Below, piece by piece: positions 1 to 19,163 of a stretch of DNA of 64,000 nucleotides. The DNA is from Taeniopygia guttata (Eukaryota; Chordata; Aves; Passeriformes; Estrildidae), in the NCBI RefSeq assembly GCF_048771995.1, contig NC_133063.1:7762001-7826000 (forward strand). The letters are read 5' to 3'. A model generated the notes under the pieces. It was not told the DNA's origin. It ran no database searches and was given only the letters and a program-made list of their open reading frames with translations. A program made the position numbers and the translations under genes. The stretch's first letter is position 1. Each line of letters opens with the position of its first letter.

Positions 1-159
1 TGCAGCTTTGTGGTGTGCTAATACCCTGCACGGGTCTGAGTGGAAAATGCTTTCAGATCAGTAGGTGTATTTAGAGCACAGAAAATAGGTAGCAATTTCA
101 AAGGATTATTAACCTTTTCCCCAATTCAGGCCATTGGCTAAGATGCTATTCTCTTTTAG
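1..159 (+). other. FNTA: FNTA intron, 3' end (window begins inside it)
   Basis: No coding sequence is seen before the acceptor at 159. The branch and polypyrimidine region is short (TTCTCTTTTAG). The upstream exon or exons carrying the start codon are outside the window. Confidence 0.85.
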
Positions 160-6880
<6,721 letters not shown>

Positions 6881-7455
6881 CTGAAGACAGAAGAAAACAG
6901 TGTTAAGCTCTCAAGTTGTTCCAAAGCTGTACGAAGTAGGGTCATCAACAAGTTCAAAATCCATTTGTAGGTATTGCAATGAAAGAGGAATGCAGACTGC
7001 TGCATAGTCCTGAGTTGCTGCTGCTACTTGACTAGCTGCAGTCAAGAAATGTAAAAAGGCTTTATTATTGAAATGTACCAAGTAAAGTTTTTAGTTCCTA
7101 ACTAAAAATACATAAAATTATACCTGTTACATTGACAGTGCTCAGTTAACGGTTGGCCTTGATCTTAGAGGTATTTTCCAACATAAGTTACTCTACAACT
7201 TGTGAAGCACTAAAACCATATCTCATATCATGGCTTACCCACTTGTGGTTCCTAACACTGTCTCATGAGTTTGCTGCAGTAGTGACTGCAGGTAACTTAA
7301 CTATAGGGGATATTGAGTAACCTGGTTAGTGCAAGTAGGCACTGCAGCTGTTGCCTTATGTAGGAGCAGTTGTCTAACACTGTCAGCCTATGCTGTTGTA
7401 TGCAAACTAACACCAAGTGTAATTTTGTAATAAAAATAGATAACTTAGAGCATTT
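6881..7455 (+). other. FNTA: FNTA 3' UTR (approximate end)
   Basis: Non-coding sequence between the FNTA stop and the poly(A) signal. The exact cleavage site cannot be read; it is expected 10-30 nt after the AATAAA at 7429. Confidence 0.7.
7429..7434 (+). terminator. FNTA: FNTA poly(A) signal AATAAA
   Basis: A canonical AATAAA lies about 550 nt after the FNTA stop. A T/G-rich downstream element (about 7452-7495, with TTTGTCTG, TGTGTTTCTTTTGG and CTTGT) follows, as expected for cleavage. Confidence 0.8.
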
Positions 7456-7499
7456 GTCTGAATGTTTTTAATGTGTTTCTTTTGGTCCTTGTAAGTGCA

Positions 7500-10400
7500 T
7501 AGTTTGTTTTTTTCAAACACTAATAGAGGTGAAATATCCCCTTGTGTAAGTATTGGGTTCTGTTGCATTGAGATGTCTTTTGCACTGGAGTATTCTTATC
7601 TCAGAAACTTTTGGTACACCTGATATATTCAGTGGAGCCCTGAATTCTTCCCTGCCCAGGAAAAATGCTTTGAGGATCCTGGGGGAGGTGTATATCTGCA
7701 CCAGAAAACTGCATCTACCTTGGTTTTCAGCAAATGGTTATTGTAAACTGTGTTCTTATGGAGTGGGAGTGTTTGTCTGATATGAAATATTTTATTGGAA
7801 ATGATCATAGAGGGAACAAACAAATGCTGGTGTTTATTCCATAATATGCAGTCTTTCTGACACTAAACATTAAAAGGTGTTAACTGTGATTAAACAATAG
7901 TGGAGATTATTTTTTTAACACTTGGAATTCTTTAATTCAGTGCTCTCTTGAAATTCAAAACAACTCACAGGGAGTGCAATTGATATACAAAAGCTGTGTA
8001 ATTTTGTAGTGGTTTTGCTGCTTTCTCAGCCGTAGAGAAAACATTTTTGTAGTGACAAATGAGCATTCAAAACAGACATGGACTTCAAACTTTTGGAGAT
8101 TGGTTAACCTGGGAGGTTCTTTTTTTCTTTTTTTTTTTTTTTTTACATGTTTGGGGTTTTTTACCATATTTAAAACTCCAGTACAAAGCAAAAGGTGTGT
8201 TTTTATCCCTATGATTTGTTCCTAATTGAAACTGTACTAAATATGGAGTACTGAACAGCCAGGGTGTTCAAGGTCTTCAGGACAAAGTAATGTATTTGCC
8301 ACAAGAGTGACAAAGAGTCAAGAAAGCTCAGAAAGATGAAACAGTCAAATACAATCCTTTAAATAAACATCAATGAAGAGGGAACAGAATTTTTCCTCTG
8401 CATATGGTGTTAATACTTTTTTGTATCTTTCACAAAATTCAGAGCACACTTGGGATAAAGCAGAGTATTCTTTATAGACACTAGCATAAATTTCAGCAGT
8501 AAGTCATCACAAGGTAAGATTGATGAAGAGTGTCCACAGGGACATTGTATTTTGGGATGTGATCTCAGTCACTTGTGGGCTGAGGCAAGAGTTTAGATTT
8601 AGCCATATAGACTTCTTAGTGGCAAGAATAGGTAGGATTCCTCTGACAATACCTTTTCAGGGATATAGTTAACCTATGGCCTTCTCATTCTTGAAAATTA
8701 TGTCTATAAGTAATGAATAAGATTCAAACAGAGTTGGTAGGGTTTTATACTGGTTATGCAAGCATAGTGCTACACAGAAAGATAATGCTGCTTCTGAGCT
8801 CCATTTACCAATAAATAATCAAATACATATTTTTAATGGAAAAACATACCCCGTTTTATGTAGAACAAACGTGTAACCAAACAAATCATGTAAATCCTGA
8901 GAAAAAAAGAAACGTGCTGGACCCTGGAGTTAAAGAACAGGAATCAAAGTCATTCTATTGTAACAGAAGTGTTCTTTCAAATGTTTATATTTACTGTCAC
9001 TTGGACTACAATGAAGCTTTCAAATTCTCTTGCAAAGGCACCTCAGTTTTCTGCTGGTCAACCTTACACAAAAATACTGAGCTATCAGAGCTGGAAAAAT
9101 GATGGCTGCCCAGCCAGGTTGCAAGTGAAGCCACCAAACATGAATTTTAATGCTTCTGAGGCAAAACGTTCCTGGTGGAAGAAGGAGCTTGACAAAATGC
9201 ATGATCTGTAGAGAGAAGGGTCTTAGAGTAGGAAGTTAGAGATGACTTTTAACCTGTAGGCATTGGTACTGACTACCTTTGATCAGGGCAAACATCACAG
9301 TTATTTGTCCCAGTAGGTTCATCTGTACAAGAAAATTTACTGGTGTTATTATTGTGTGTAATTATATGACACTTGTGCACAATTTTATTACTGAAGAGCT
9401 ATGCCTAAATGGAAAACTGCTGATACAAACTCTCCCTTGTAAATCAGTGTAACTGGAAGATTCAGTGGAGTATAGAGCATTAGTAAAGTGTGAAATCATA
9501 TTGTATGCTTGCTTTCATCAGAAGCTGATATTCTTGCCTTCATGTAGCCCAGTCCAAATAAGCCATTCATGACTTCCACCTTTTTGTCTTTGCAAATTAG
9601 GTGACAAGTGTGCAAGTCCTTCCTAATCTATTCAGTACAAAACCACCTCTGCTAGCACAAAGTGCTTCTCTCAGATGCTATCTGGTTGTGCTGAGACAGA
9701 TTTGCCATTCAGCTGGACCTTCTGTCGTAGCAATATTCTCCAATAAGGAAGCAGGGAGGTTTCTGATCACTCCCTCGATGTGAAACACTTTCATTGAAGT
9801 GCTAGCTGCCAATTCATGCCGGGCTATGGTGATGACAGACTTACAGAGATGGGACACCTAAAACTGAGGGTACACACACTTAGGTTTCTCTAAGTAGGTG
9901 CCATGATGAGCTACTAGAAGCTTCACCAGATTTAGCTAAAAACCGTACCTCAGGATGCCTTGATGCCTAGATGACATGTCTAATGAAATCCCTTGGGGCT
10001 AGGACTGTGCTCCACGGGGTGCATCACCATCACTGTCTGTGAAGAAGCACTGAAAACCTACACAGGATTTCAGCCTGGGGGATTAGAATCGTGTCTGTAC
10101 CCTGTCGCCCAGCCGAGAAGGTGGACGCTGGCCACTAGATGCCACTGTCACACGCACCCCCGAGCCCAGGATGCGCAGGAAAAGCATTGGCGACACCGCC
10201 TCGTCCGTCCAACATCGCTACTTTCACACCTGCTAATTAAACAGGGAAGAGCAGCTGCTTGGTAATTCAACACATAGCGCCGCACAAGCATCAAGCACAA
10301 GTGTTCTGGGAGGGGCTAAGTGGTCATCTTCGTGTTGGTGTTAATTGGAGAGCAATGTCTCGTTAACAGAAATGATGTTTCCTCTGACACTGGACACCTT

Positions 10401-13400
10401 GCACAGATTTAGACTCCATTTAGTCCTGGCATTCTAAAAATAACACCATGACTAAACCCATCTGCTCAGAACTTGGGGTTTGTGGCCCGTTTACATCTTT
10501 TGGAGACATGCCTCCAATCAGAGTGCTACCCTAATATGTTTTCACAAGCTAGAAAGTTTTGGTCCCCTAGAGCCAGCCTCATTGTGATAAATTTCTCTGA
10601 GCACTCTGTACTGAAATGCTGCCCATTGCTGGTTGTTTCTGGGAATATAGATTGAAGGACAAGATGACCTACTACTTCTTGGAACTCAGAGGAGGACTTG
10701 GGCCAAACTGAGGAACTCAAGCATGCTGTTGCAGATTTGAAAGCGGTTTCCTTGCTTTCTGGTAAGCAGGACTGAAAACTTTGCTAAAGGAAGTCAAAGA
10801 CAGACTTCTCTTTCTCATGTACTGGTTTGTCAAAACGGAGTCATATGGGTTGTCAGTGTAGGGATTTTAAGTGAATTAAGAAATGCCCTGTGTCACTTCA
10901 GCCAAGCCAGCTTGAGCACCCAGAGTGACCCAGGTGCAGCTGCTTGTTCTTCGTGTGTATGCACTGAGCTCCCAGGACATGCTATCATTACCCCCTCCCA
11001 TGGGCACTGTGCTATCTCTGGTACCTCTGACCACACCTGAAACAGTTGGATGTCAGGGGTAATGCTACCATTGCAGTACTGCTCATGAGCAGTGATCTTA
11101 TGACTGCAGAAGACATCTTGTTGTATTTGGGCTTCTCATTCTTTTGGGTTTGAGTTACTTTGGGTAAGTCTATTTCATTGTTTACTTCTTTGGTTTTCTG
11201 ATGTGCCCTGACTGCTGTCCAAATCATCTATCCAACAGATCCAAAACCAGCTGAGTACGTGCTTGTGCTGCTATAAAGAAGTTTCAGAAGGAGGAAAAGG
11301 AAAAAAAAAAAAAAAAGAACTGTGTATTCTTGATGTACATTCTCTGCTCCCTCTTCTGCCAAAGCCTGCTTACCAAGATAAGAAGGTGGTGGGTATATAA
11401 CCTCCTTTTCTTTACAGGTACTTGCACACATCTGCCTCTGCTCTAGCTTGTAGACACACAATGAATATGAGTTTTATTCCCAGTTTTACTACAGAACAGT
11501 GAGAGCATACTATCCCTGTATACAGTAGCATACGATACTCACTGGCTTTGCTGACTGCCTCTTGTATTAACAGTTTCTCTGCTGCAAAATTAGTCCAAAT
11601 GACTATTTGCAGGTACCTACAGAGCAGGTGTGGAGGGTTCCTAAACACTGTTCCAGCATTCTGATACCAGTTGAGTGGTACTGCCAATCATCCTGCTAAT
11701 TGTTTGAGGTCTAACCTGCAAAGATCCTGCACTGAGCTGAAGGCTACAATAAAAGGGAGAGAGTGTTGAGTGTTTACATGGGCAACTGAAAACCAGAAAC
11801 ACCTGGTTTTAGAAACACATTTTCAAATTATCAATTTTCAAATTATTCCTTAGCTGAAAAATTTAAAAGTTGTAAAGTGAGAATAGAAAACTGTGTGGCT
11901 TCTGATATTCAGAGGAAATATGTAAGGAGATGTGCCTTAGGCAAGACTTAGTTTTGTGCTAGAGGGAATGTCTGGATAAAACCCCAAAAGCTGGATGAGA
12001 TCTGTTTGTCAGTGGTACCCTGACATAGCTAAGTTGAATTTGGAACTCAAATTTTCTCCAGTTTCATTGCAGGAAAAAGGAGAAAATGAGGGATGACTAG
12101 GAAAGGGCAAGCCAAAATCACTAGTCATGCATCCCTAAAAACATCTAAGAATATTACAGCAAATTATTTCAGTATAGGTGCCTGCTGCAAAGCCAGACAG
12201 AGCCACCTGGCATACACAGCAATTTTGTGCATTTCAAGTAAGAGCAGTCTTTTCTCTCCAGGTTAACTGTACTGAGTTTCTAATTTCTTTTTTTTAAGTG
12301 CTAATACACTGTCAGATACATGCTTGTCTGAGCCATGCAGGCTAAATTTTCTAGGGAGAAGAAGAAGAAGAGAATGATGAGATATAACCTGTTATGCTGT
12401 AGGATTGCTATTTAGCAGCCATGGCCAAGACAAGACCCACATAAACTTGGGTTTTGTATCCCACAATGCCAGCTTTCAGCTGTCACTTTATAGTACAGGC
12501 TTTTTACAGAAGAAATTACACGTCCTCGTATGTTTGAATGCTCTTGGTGTATACAGAGATTCCCCTTACTCCAACAAGTGCTAGTAGTCTCTTTGACACT
12601 GTGGGAGTTTCAGCCTGCTTTCTGTTCCTCAGCACTGCCAATAAGTGCAGGTGTTGATTTGAAAGAGAGAGGGGATAGGAAGGAAAGGGCCAAAAAAAAA
12701 AGAGAGTAATGAAAACTTAGCTCATAGCCTGAACCAGTATTGCAGCATGCAATTAAAAAAATACATGCAAAAAACATATCTGAGCAGCAGAAGAGTTTTT
12801 ATGGTGATGAGCAGATAATTTTTTAATTGCTTCCTCCTGTTCACAGAAAAATGGCTTTGTAAGTACAGAGGATACATCCCTGATATCTCCTCTTTGTGGG
12901 AACAGTGCTTGGGACACTGTGTTTCTGATTCATTCACATGGAATGGAGTCAAAATGGTAACATTTGTGGTTATCAAGTAGAGGATTATTGTTTTGTTCAG
13001 TGCTAACCTCCAAGGGAACAGCAAAAGTAATTTCAAGAAAGGATAAATTCTTTTTTTCTTTGTCCTCTTCTAGATCCGGAATCTTGAGAATTTTTAAAAG
13101 CCACTTCTATTTCCGACTGTGCTGTGACTTTAGGTCCTGTAAGAACAGTGTGCCTACTGGAGCCATGCCATTACAAGGATATCTGGTCAGTTTGGAGTAT
13201 TTTTGTAAGTGGACAGATGATTTGATGAATTTTCAGTGTTTGTTTTGGCTCAAATTCTTCATAAAGGTTTGGTCAGAAAAGACAAAGAGAAGGAGTTAGC
13301 TGGGGCACTTTGAACTTTTTTATCAACATCTGGTATCTTAACCAGCATCAAAAACTGACTGCGCAGAAGATGAAAGCTCTCAGTAGTGAAGGACTGACCT

Positions 13401-16400
13401 GGGGTAACCTCTGAATGCAGACTCCAAAATGGAGGAGGTAAACAAGGCAATTCCTCATTTTGCTGAAGTCCAGATACACTTGCTGATAGAAGGAAAAGAG
13501 CAGAAGTATGCTAGAATTCTGTATCTGCACACATACACCTGGCTGTGTACAAGTACCCATCAGCTTAACCTCCTAATGCCACCTGTCCAACTTGCAAAAG
13601 GATTCTGGCATAATGCAAAATCTGTTACAGAGGGCTTGGGACTAGCAGTGACTTCAGGGTATGTGCAGGTGAATATGGGGATGCCACTTATGCCATGATG
13701 ATTTTTTGCCTTTTCTTTTATATACCTTTCATGTATCCTCAGTGCTCTTTACATGCACACTTGTAATTCTTTAAATCTGATAACTTTACATAGTCCTGGT
13801 TTTCTGTTAGGCCAGAAAACCAAACATCCTAGAGGTCTTGCAATTGGAGTTCAGAAAGCCCTATGCTATGCTGAGAAACCAAGGTGGTCTCTAAAATACA
13901 TCCTGTAAACTACGATTAAGCCCATCCAGGAAGAAATTCTTCAGGATGGGATGATATCATGCTATTCATTCAAGCCTCTCCTTAGGGCACCTTTATTGGA
14001 TATGCTAATTTGCCAAGTCTATAAAATTACATACACAATCTATCAGAAGTGTACGTTTCGGCATGCTCCATCTTGGCGAAGTGTTGCACCATAAAAATCT
14101 TTATTAAATAATGAGATAAAAACCCTTTATCCCTTAACCACATCTGGCTCTCAGTTTTAAGACCAAAAAAAAAGGCACCACCACAGCTCAGGAAAGAAGA
14201 TAGATATGACATTTATTCCTGGACTTTATGTCTGAAGAAATGGAACCCCCTTTGCAACTGCTGATTGTCAGTAAATTATGGACATAGCAGCATAGCATTT
14301 CCATTGCGCATCCTAGTGGTGTCCAGCATTCAAAGTAAGTACTTCTAATAAAAGTTTAAACTGATAATAAGTATTTTATAGTATATTTGGTTGTGCTTAG
14401 CACAGTGTAGCTCTAAGGCCAAGTACAGTTTCCATGAGAGGGAAAAAAATCTGCTAAAAATTCAGGTCCACTCTTGTCTGGTGAGATGCTTCTATTCCAC
14501 TGCAAAATCTCCAAATGGGACTCACTAAGCAAAGCCATCAGATATTCCTAATTCCTACAGTTTTACTTGTGCAGTTCCAGTGCTTTGGACATTTCAAGGT
14601 GGATTGTGAGACACCATAAGCAGGCCTGGGAACATGAAAGAATTCAGTTCATAAGACTGTAGAAATGTAGAAATACCATTTCCTACCTAGAATCCAGCTA
14701 TAAGAATCCCAAGAGCCTTGTGTTTTCTGGACCGTTACTGTCTAGAAAACCAGGAATCCTTGGCACAGAAAGTAAAACAAAAAGTAAGAAGAAATCAAGT
14801 TATTTGGGGCTTTCCTCATAAATTAGAAAGCAGCAAGACTGCAAGACTATATTTCTCTTAAAAGCTTTATTTACATATGCTGAACACAGCCAGTAAGCAA
14901 CAGTAACATGTTGAACCATTACTGAGCAAAAGGAGGCAGAAAAACAGCAGAAAAGTGTAGTGGAAGGCCCTGGCATGTACCACTGTACACATTTGATATT
15001 TAGGTATGTATGCATCACAGTTCCATATGTGTCTACTGTTGAGCAAGCAACCAATATATGAGTTTTGTACCACTGTATACTGTTTTAGTTCCAAGTGTGA
15101 GCCTGAACCACCAAACCTGCAAAGAGCAACTGTGGCATGTAGTGGGTTGCCCAGCCCTGGTAATGACCTGTTCAAGCAAAGTAAAGCCTTCCTCAAATAG
15201 ATAAAGCCTGTTAGAAATAACACTGAAACAAGTTAAAAACACAGACTGAGGGGGCTTTCAGTAGTTTACAAAAGTGTGAATAATTTTGAAGGCATTAATG
15301 GCAATCATGTGTCTCCTAATGTAACAGTTTTAACACTCAGGAGTTCTGCTCTAGGATGTTACTGTTCAATTCAAAGTTCAGTGACCACTGTTCAGTGGTC
15401 AAACTTCTGGTCTGTTCCAGACAACCTTTTTACAGTGGCAGAAAAAGGAACTGCATGAGGCCACACAAACATTTCTTCCCTATTTCAGAGGATTTTATGA
15501 CTTTCAGACACAAATTTTATCATAGTATTATTATATGTTGGGAAAATTAATCAGTTTTTCTGTTTATCACTGTGGTTTATCCAATGGCCTAATTAGCTGT
15601 GAGAACTGGGTCTCTAATCCCTTGTCTGGCTCTGACCTTGAGTGACTTTGGGCAAAAAAAATTTATTTCTCAGCTTGCTTTTATCCATCAGGAAGATACT
15701 AATGTTGAATTTTTCTCCTCATGGCTTTAAAGGAAGTCTCACTTATGAATTCTTCTGGTGAACGGGAGAGAAAGAGTAAGAAAGCAAATTATAGCAGGCT
15801 CCTTCCTTAGAGGCAGAAAGATTCATCCACAACAAAACTTTATAAACCTAACTAAAATATTTATCTCTCCTTCTGCCTGTGGAATAACAGCATGTGGGTT
15901 TGATAAACAGTATTGTTTAAAACCAGGACAGTATAGGTTATTTGTCACGATAATGCTAAGAAAATAATATTTTCTACTGGTGGCCATGACCTTGAAAAGG
16001 ACATTCAAATTCTGTTATGTACCTCTTTGCACATACAGATAGAGTTGCCACGTACTAATCACTGAGAGCCTAGTTATCTTACATTTGCAGTATTTGAAGA
16101 GACAATCAGCAAAACTCCTTCTGAAGGATATAAAACAGGTGCTGCATATAATGCTGCATGTACAGGCATATTCTAACACAATTCCAAAAGAACCAAGACT
16201 TTCATCTATACTGTGTCTTTGGGTATAGATACAGACCTTAAGGCAAGAAAACAGGAAATAACAGGATTACAGTTTTAATTTTGGACTTCAAGTCTACAAA
16301 GATGGAGAATGCACCACAGAAGAGGCACCATGTGCACGCAAGGGATATCTGAGTAACACTTAACAGAGGAAAGTTTATTGAACTGGTTTTTAACTGAAGT

Positions 16401-17830
16401 GCGGAGAAACAAAATTATCAGATCAAGGACTTCTAAGATTAAGCACAGACTCTTCCAGGTCCCACTGAAATACTTGGCATGCAGCTGTATTTTGTCAGAC
16501 GCATGGGGAGAAGCTCATGTGGGAGGTCACTCTTTTGTAGTAGGATAAAACCAAGCGCAGCCAACACAGCATTGTTGTGCTCAGAGCGAAGAAAGTTATC
16601 TTCAGGAAAAGTCACAGTCTCTCACAGAAATTAAGTATCTCTAGCCAGCCCAGTTACTAGCTTGCTCTTCTAGGAACTGAAAGAGAGCAACTGGTGGTCT
16701 GTATTTTGCATCAGGGTGAAACAATTGCCATTTGCATTTAAAATTGTTGGTGACAAAATAAAGTAGTACAAAACATCTTACTCACTGCTCCAGTCTGTGC
16801 ACTGTTGCTGTGAAATGTTGGCAGGATAGGCACAGCTTTGTCACCAGAACTAAACTGGTGGCAAACACTCTGAGACATGCTTTCATAGTTTGGTAGTGAA
16901 TATTATGACAGCTGAAAGGTGCCCCTCAGGTTCTTGTCATCTGTGGTGTACTTCTTGCAACCTTTTTGCATGGTTATTGACTGTCTGCCTGCTCTCATAA
17001 GAAGTCATTGGCTCCCATCAAAATGGTTCTCAAAATGATCTCCATTTTCCCCTACAGCTTATCTAACTCACAGGTATTGTTTGCTGTCACTGAAAATGCC
17101 CACAACACGCTGGAACTTTAGACTTTTAGACCCAGGTTATCGTCTCAGTAGGCACTGTTTATGAAACTGCATGCAGCTAAAGGAAAGCTGGAAGTGAACC
17201 AGGTGGTGAGAAACCAGGAACACCTTTGTACCAGGAACAGAGTGCACATGCATGTAAGGTATCAAGGCTGTAAAAGGCATGGCAGTGAAGCATGGGAGTG
17301 AGGTGGTGCCAGGAATGAGGTCGGCACTTCCTCCTTTCAACACCTTCTGGTTCACTTTTTCCTTTCCCAGCACCTTGATACTTAAGCTGCACTGGTGTGG
17401 ACCCTCATGGCCTTTGAAACAGGCTGAGAAGATATTTCACCAACATAAATGCTTAAGAGTTGTTGGGCTGAGACAGCCATATGGGAGCTGTGGTGTAAGA
17501 AAGTAGAGAAGATAGAGGTGTTGGATTGGCAAAGGGAAAAGATGAAGGAATGCCACTGAGCACGGTAGATGTAAAACTTGGAGAAAATTAAAGCAGGTGG
17601 GAGAAGGTAAAAAAGATGTGTTGCATCCATGCTATTATCATGGATGGAATTTAGGGAAAGGCCAGGAAGCCACAGTAATAAAGGCAGAAACAAAATGCAT
17701 TATATATGTGTCCTGTGCATCTGAACCAGGGAAGAAACATGACCCTGTTGCAGGTCTTCCACTCATTTCAAGTTTGGCCTGCTTCCATGAAGTGGCAGGA
17801 AACCAACAATGACAGGACAAAAAGTCCTCG
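7500..17830. other. Intergenic region FNTA-KCMF1
   Basis: About 10 kb of mostly AT-rich sequence. All open frames are short (140 codons or fewer), scattered on both strands and without recognisable domains, splice-linked continuity or codon bias. Low-complexity items are a poly-T run near 8120-8144, a poly-A run near 11300-11316 and a GAA run near 12358-12372. No tRNA, snRNA or known pseudogene was recognised. The stretch at about 10,000-10,350 is slightly GC-richer and is the best place to look for a conserved non-coding element. Confidence 0.6.
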
Positions 17831-17834
17831 TGGT

Positions 17835-18272
17835 GTGGACAAACTCCACTTGTCTGGAGTACAGGGCCTTGAGGAGAAGCCACAGGAGAAAGTGGCTGAG
17901 GTCCTTTGATCTGTTCTTCCTGGACAAGACTGAAGGGAGACCTCATTGCAGTCTACAACTTCCTCGAGGGGAAGAGGAGGGGCAGACACTGATCTCTTTA
18001 TCTGTGACGACCAGTGACAAGAGCCGAAGGCACAGCATGAAGTTTTGTCAGAGGAGGTTAGGCTGGACATTAAAGAGAGGTCCTTCACCCAGAGAGTGGT
18101 TGGGCACTGGAGCAGGCTCTCCAGGAAAGTGATCACCGCACTAAGCCTGAAGGAATTCAAGAAGCATTGGAAAACACTCTCAGGCATATGGTTTCATTTA
18201 TGGGGTTGGTCTTATTTGATTTCACGACCTCTGTGACTCTCTTCCAAGTCAAGCTATTCTGTGGTTCTGTGT
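17835..18272 (+). mobile_element. CR1 LINE 3' fragment (5'-truncated)
   Basis: About 440 bp matching the 3' end of an avian CR1 element in sense orientation. Landmarks in order are GACAAACTCCACTTGTCTGG, GGGAGACCTCATTGCAGTCT, GAGGGGAAGAGGAGGGGCAG, TTCACCCAGAGAGTGGTTGG and GAATTCAAGAAGCATTGGAA. It ends in the family's short terminal repeat (ATTCTGTGGTTCTGTG). The 5' limit is approximate. Several small indels and substitutions suggest an old copy with no coding capacity. It ends about 200 bp before the KCMF1 CpG island. Confidence 0.9.
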
Positions 18273-18480
18273 GTTCTGTGAGTGGGACAACACACGGCAC
18301 ACCGTAGGCATCCTCTTTACAGAGCTGGAGTTTAACTGAAGAACGCTTCGAGCTGTCCTCTGCAGGCCTGACACAGGCACAACACGGGGAAAAAAAAAAA
18401 AAAAACAACAAAAAAAAAACAAAACAAAAGAAAGAAAAAAAAAAAAAAAAAAACCCACGAAAAACCACGAAGACTCCAGC
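18273..18480. repeat. Spacer with A-rich tract upstream of CpG island
   Basis: The core, at about 18389-18452, is nearly pure A with scattered C and G. Flanking sequence is unremarkable. Antisense open frames here are poly-Phe artefacts. Poly(dA:dT) tracts of this kind tend to exclude nucleosomes, so it may help keep the neighbouring promoter open (inference). Confidence 0.75.
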
Positions 18481-18784
18481 CCTGCGCCTGGAGTCGCAGC
18501 ACCCGAAATTGACAGAATGAGTAACGCGATCAGTGACGGAACGCCGCCTCAGGGCATGCGCCCAGCTGTTCCCGGCCGCTCTTTCTGCGCTCCTTTTACA
18601 TTAAAAAAGCTGATTAATGCGCGTCCTTCGGGTCAGGCCGGTGCCGGGTTCCGTTACCTCGGCCGCTGCCTCGCCCCGGGCGGAGCCCGCCCTGGCCCGG
18701 CAGCCCGCGCGGGAGGGCCGCCGCCCTGCCGGGGAGTTTCCTCTTCCTCCGGCAGCGCGGCCGGGGCGGGAGGAGGAAGGGGAA

Positions 18785-18805
18785 GGGGCCGGGGCCGGGG
18801 CCGGG
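18785..18805 (+). promoter_or_regulatory. G-quadruplex motif in KCMF1 promoter
   Basis: Three GGGG runs and one GGG run are separated by CC loops of two bases. This fits the G3+N1-7 rule for intramolecular quadruplexes. Formation in vivo is inference. Confidence 0.7.
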
Positions 18806-19147
18806 AAGGCTCCAGCGCGGCCGCCGCCGTCGCTGGTGCGGCAGGGGCGGAGCGGCGCGGGAGGCGGCGCCAGCGGCCGGCGGCGCCCGGAGTCACCGTG
18901 TCACGGCGCCCGGGAAGCCGTTGCCACCGGATCCGCCCCCCGCAGGGCGAGCGAGGAGGCAGGAGGAGGAGAAGGAGGAGGAGGGAGGCCGGCTGCTCGC
19001 CGCCTCTTGTGTTTTCGCCCCCTTCCCGGCCCAGCCCCGGCCCCTCTCCTCTCGCACCGGGGCGGCGGTGGGGGGCGAGGCCGCAGCGGCGCCCGAGCTG
19101 CCCGCGGGAGCCCCGGGACGGGCCTGGGCCGCCGTCTCTGGACTAGG

Positions 19148-19163
19148 ATGTCCCGACATGAAG
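19148..19163 (+). CDS. KCMF1: KCMF1 coding exon 1
   Basis: Only 16 coding nt (MSRHE plus one base), ending before a GTGAGC donor inside the CpG island. Joining to exon 2 gives MSRHEGVSCDAC, the conserved N-terminus. The reading frame stays open upstream of the ATG back to 18617 (see findings). Confidence 0.95.

Noticed and set aside
13429..13698. An 89-codon open frame in the intergenic region
   Set aside because: No recognisable domain, no splice partner, no poly(A) context, and of a length expected by chance in 10 kb.
17638..18187. Overlapping open frames of 100-140 codons on both strands near 18 kb
   Set aside because: They lie in or beside the CR1 fragment and read its decayed sequence in arbitrary frames.
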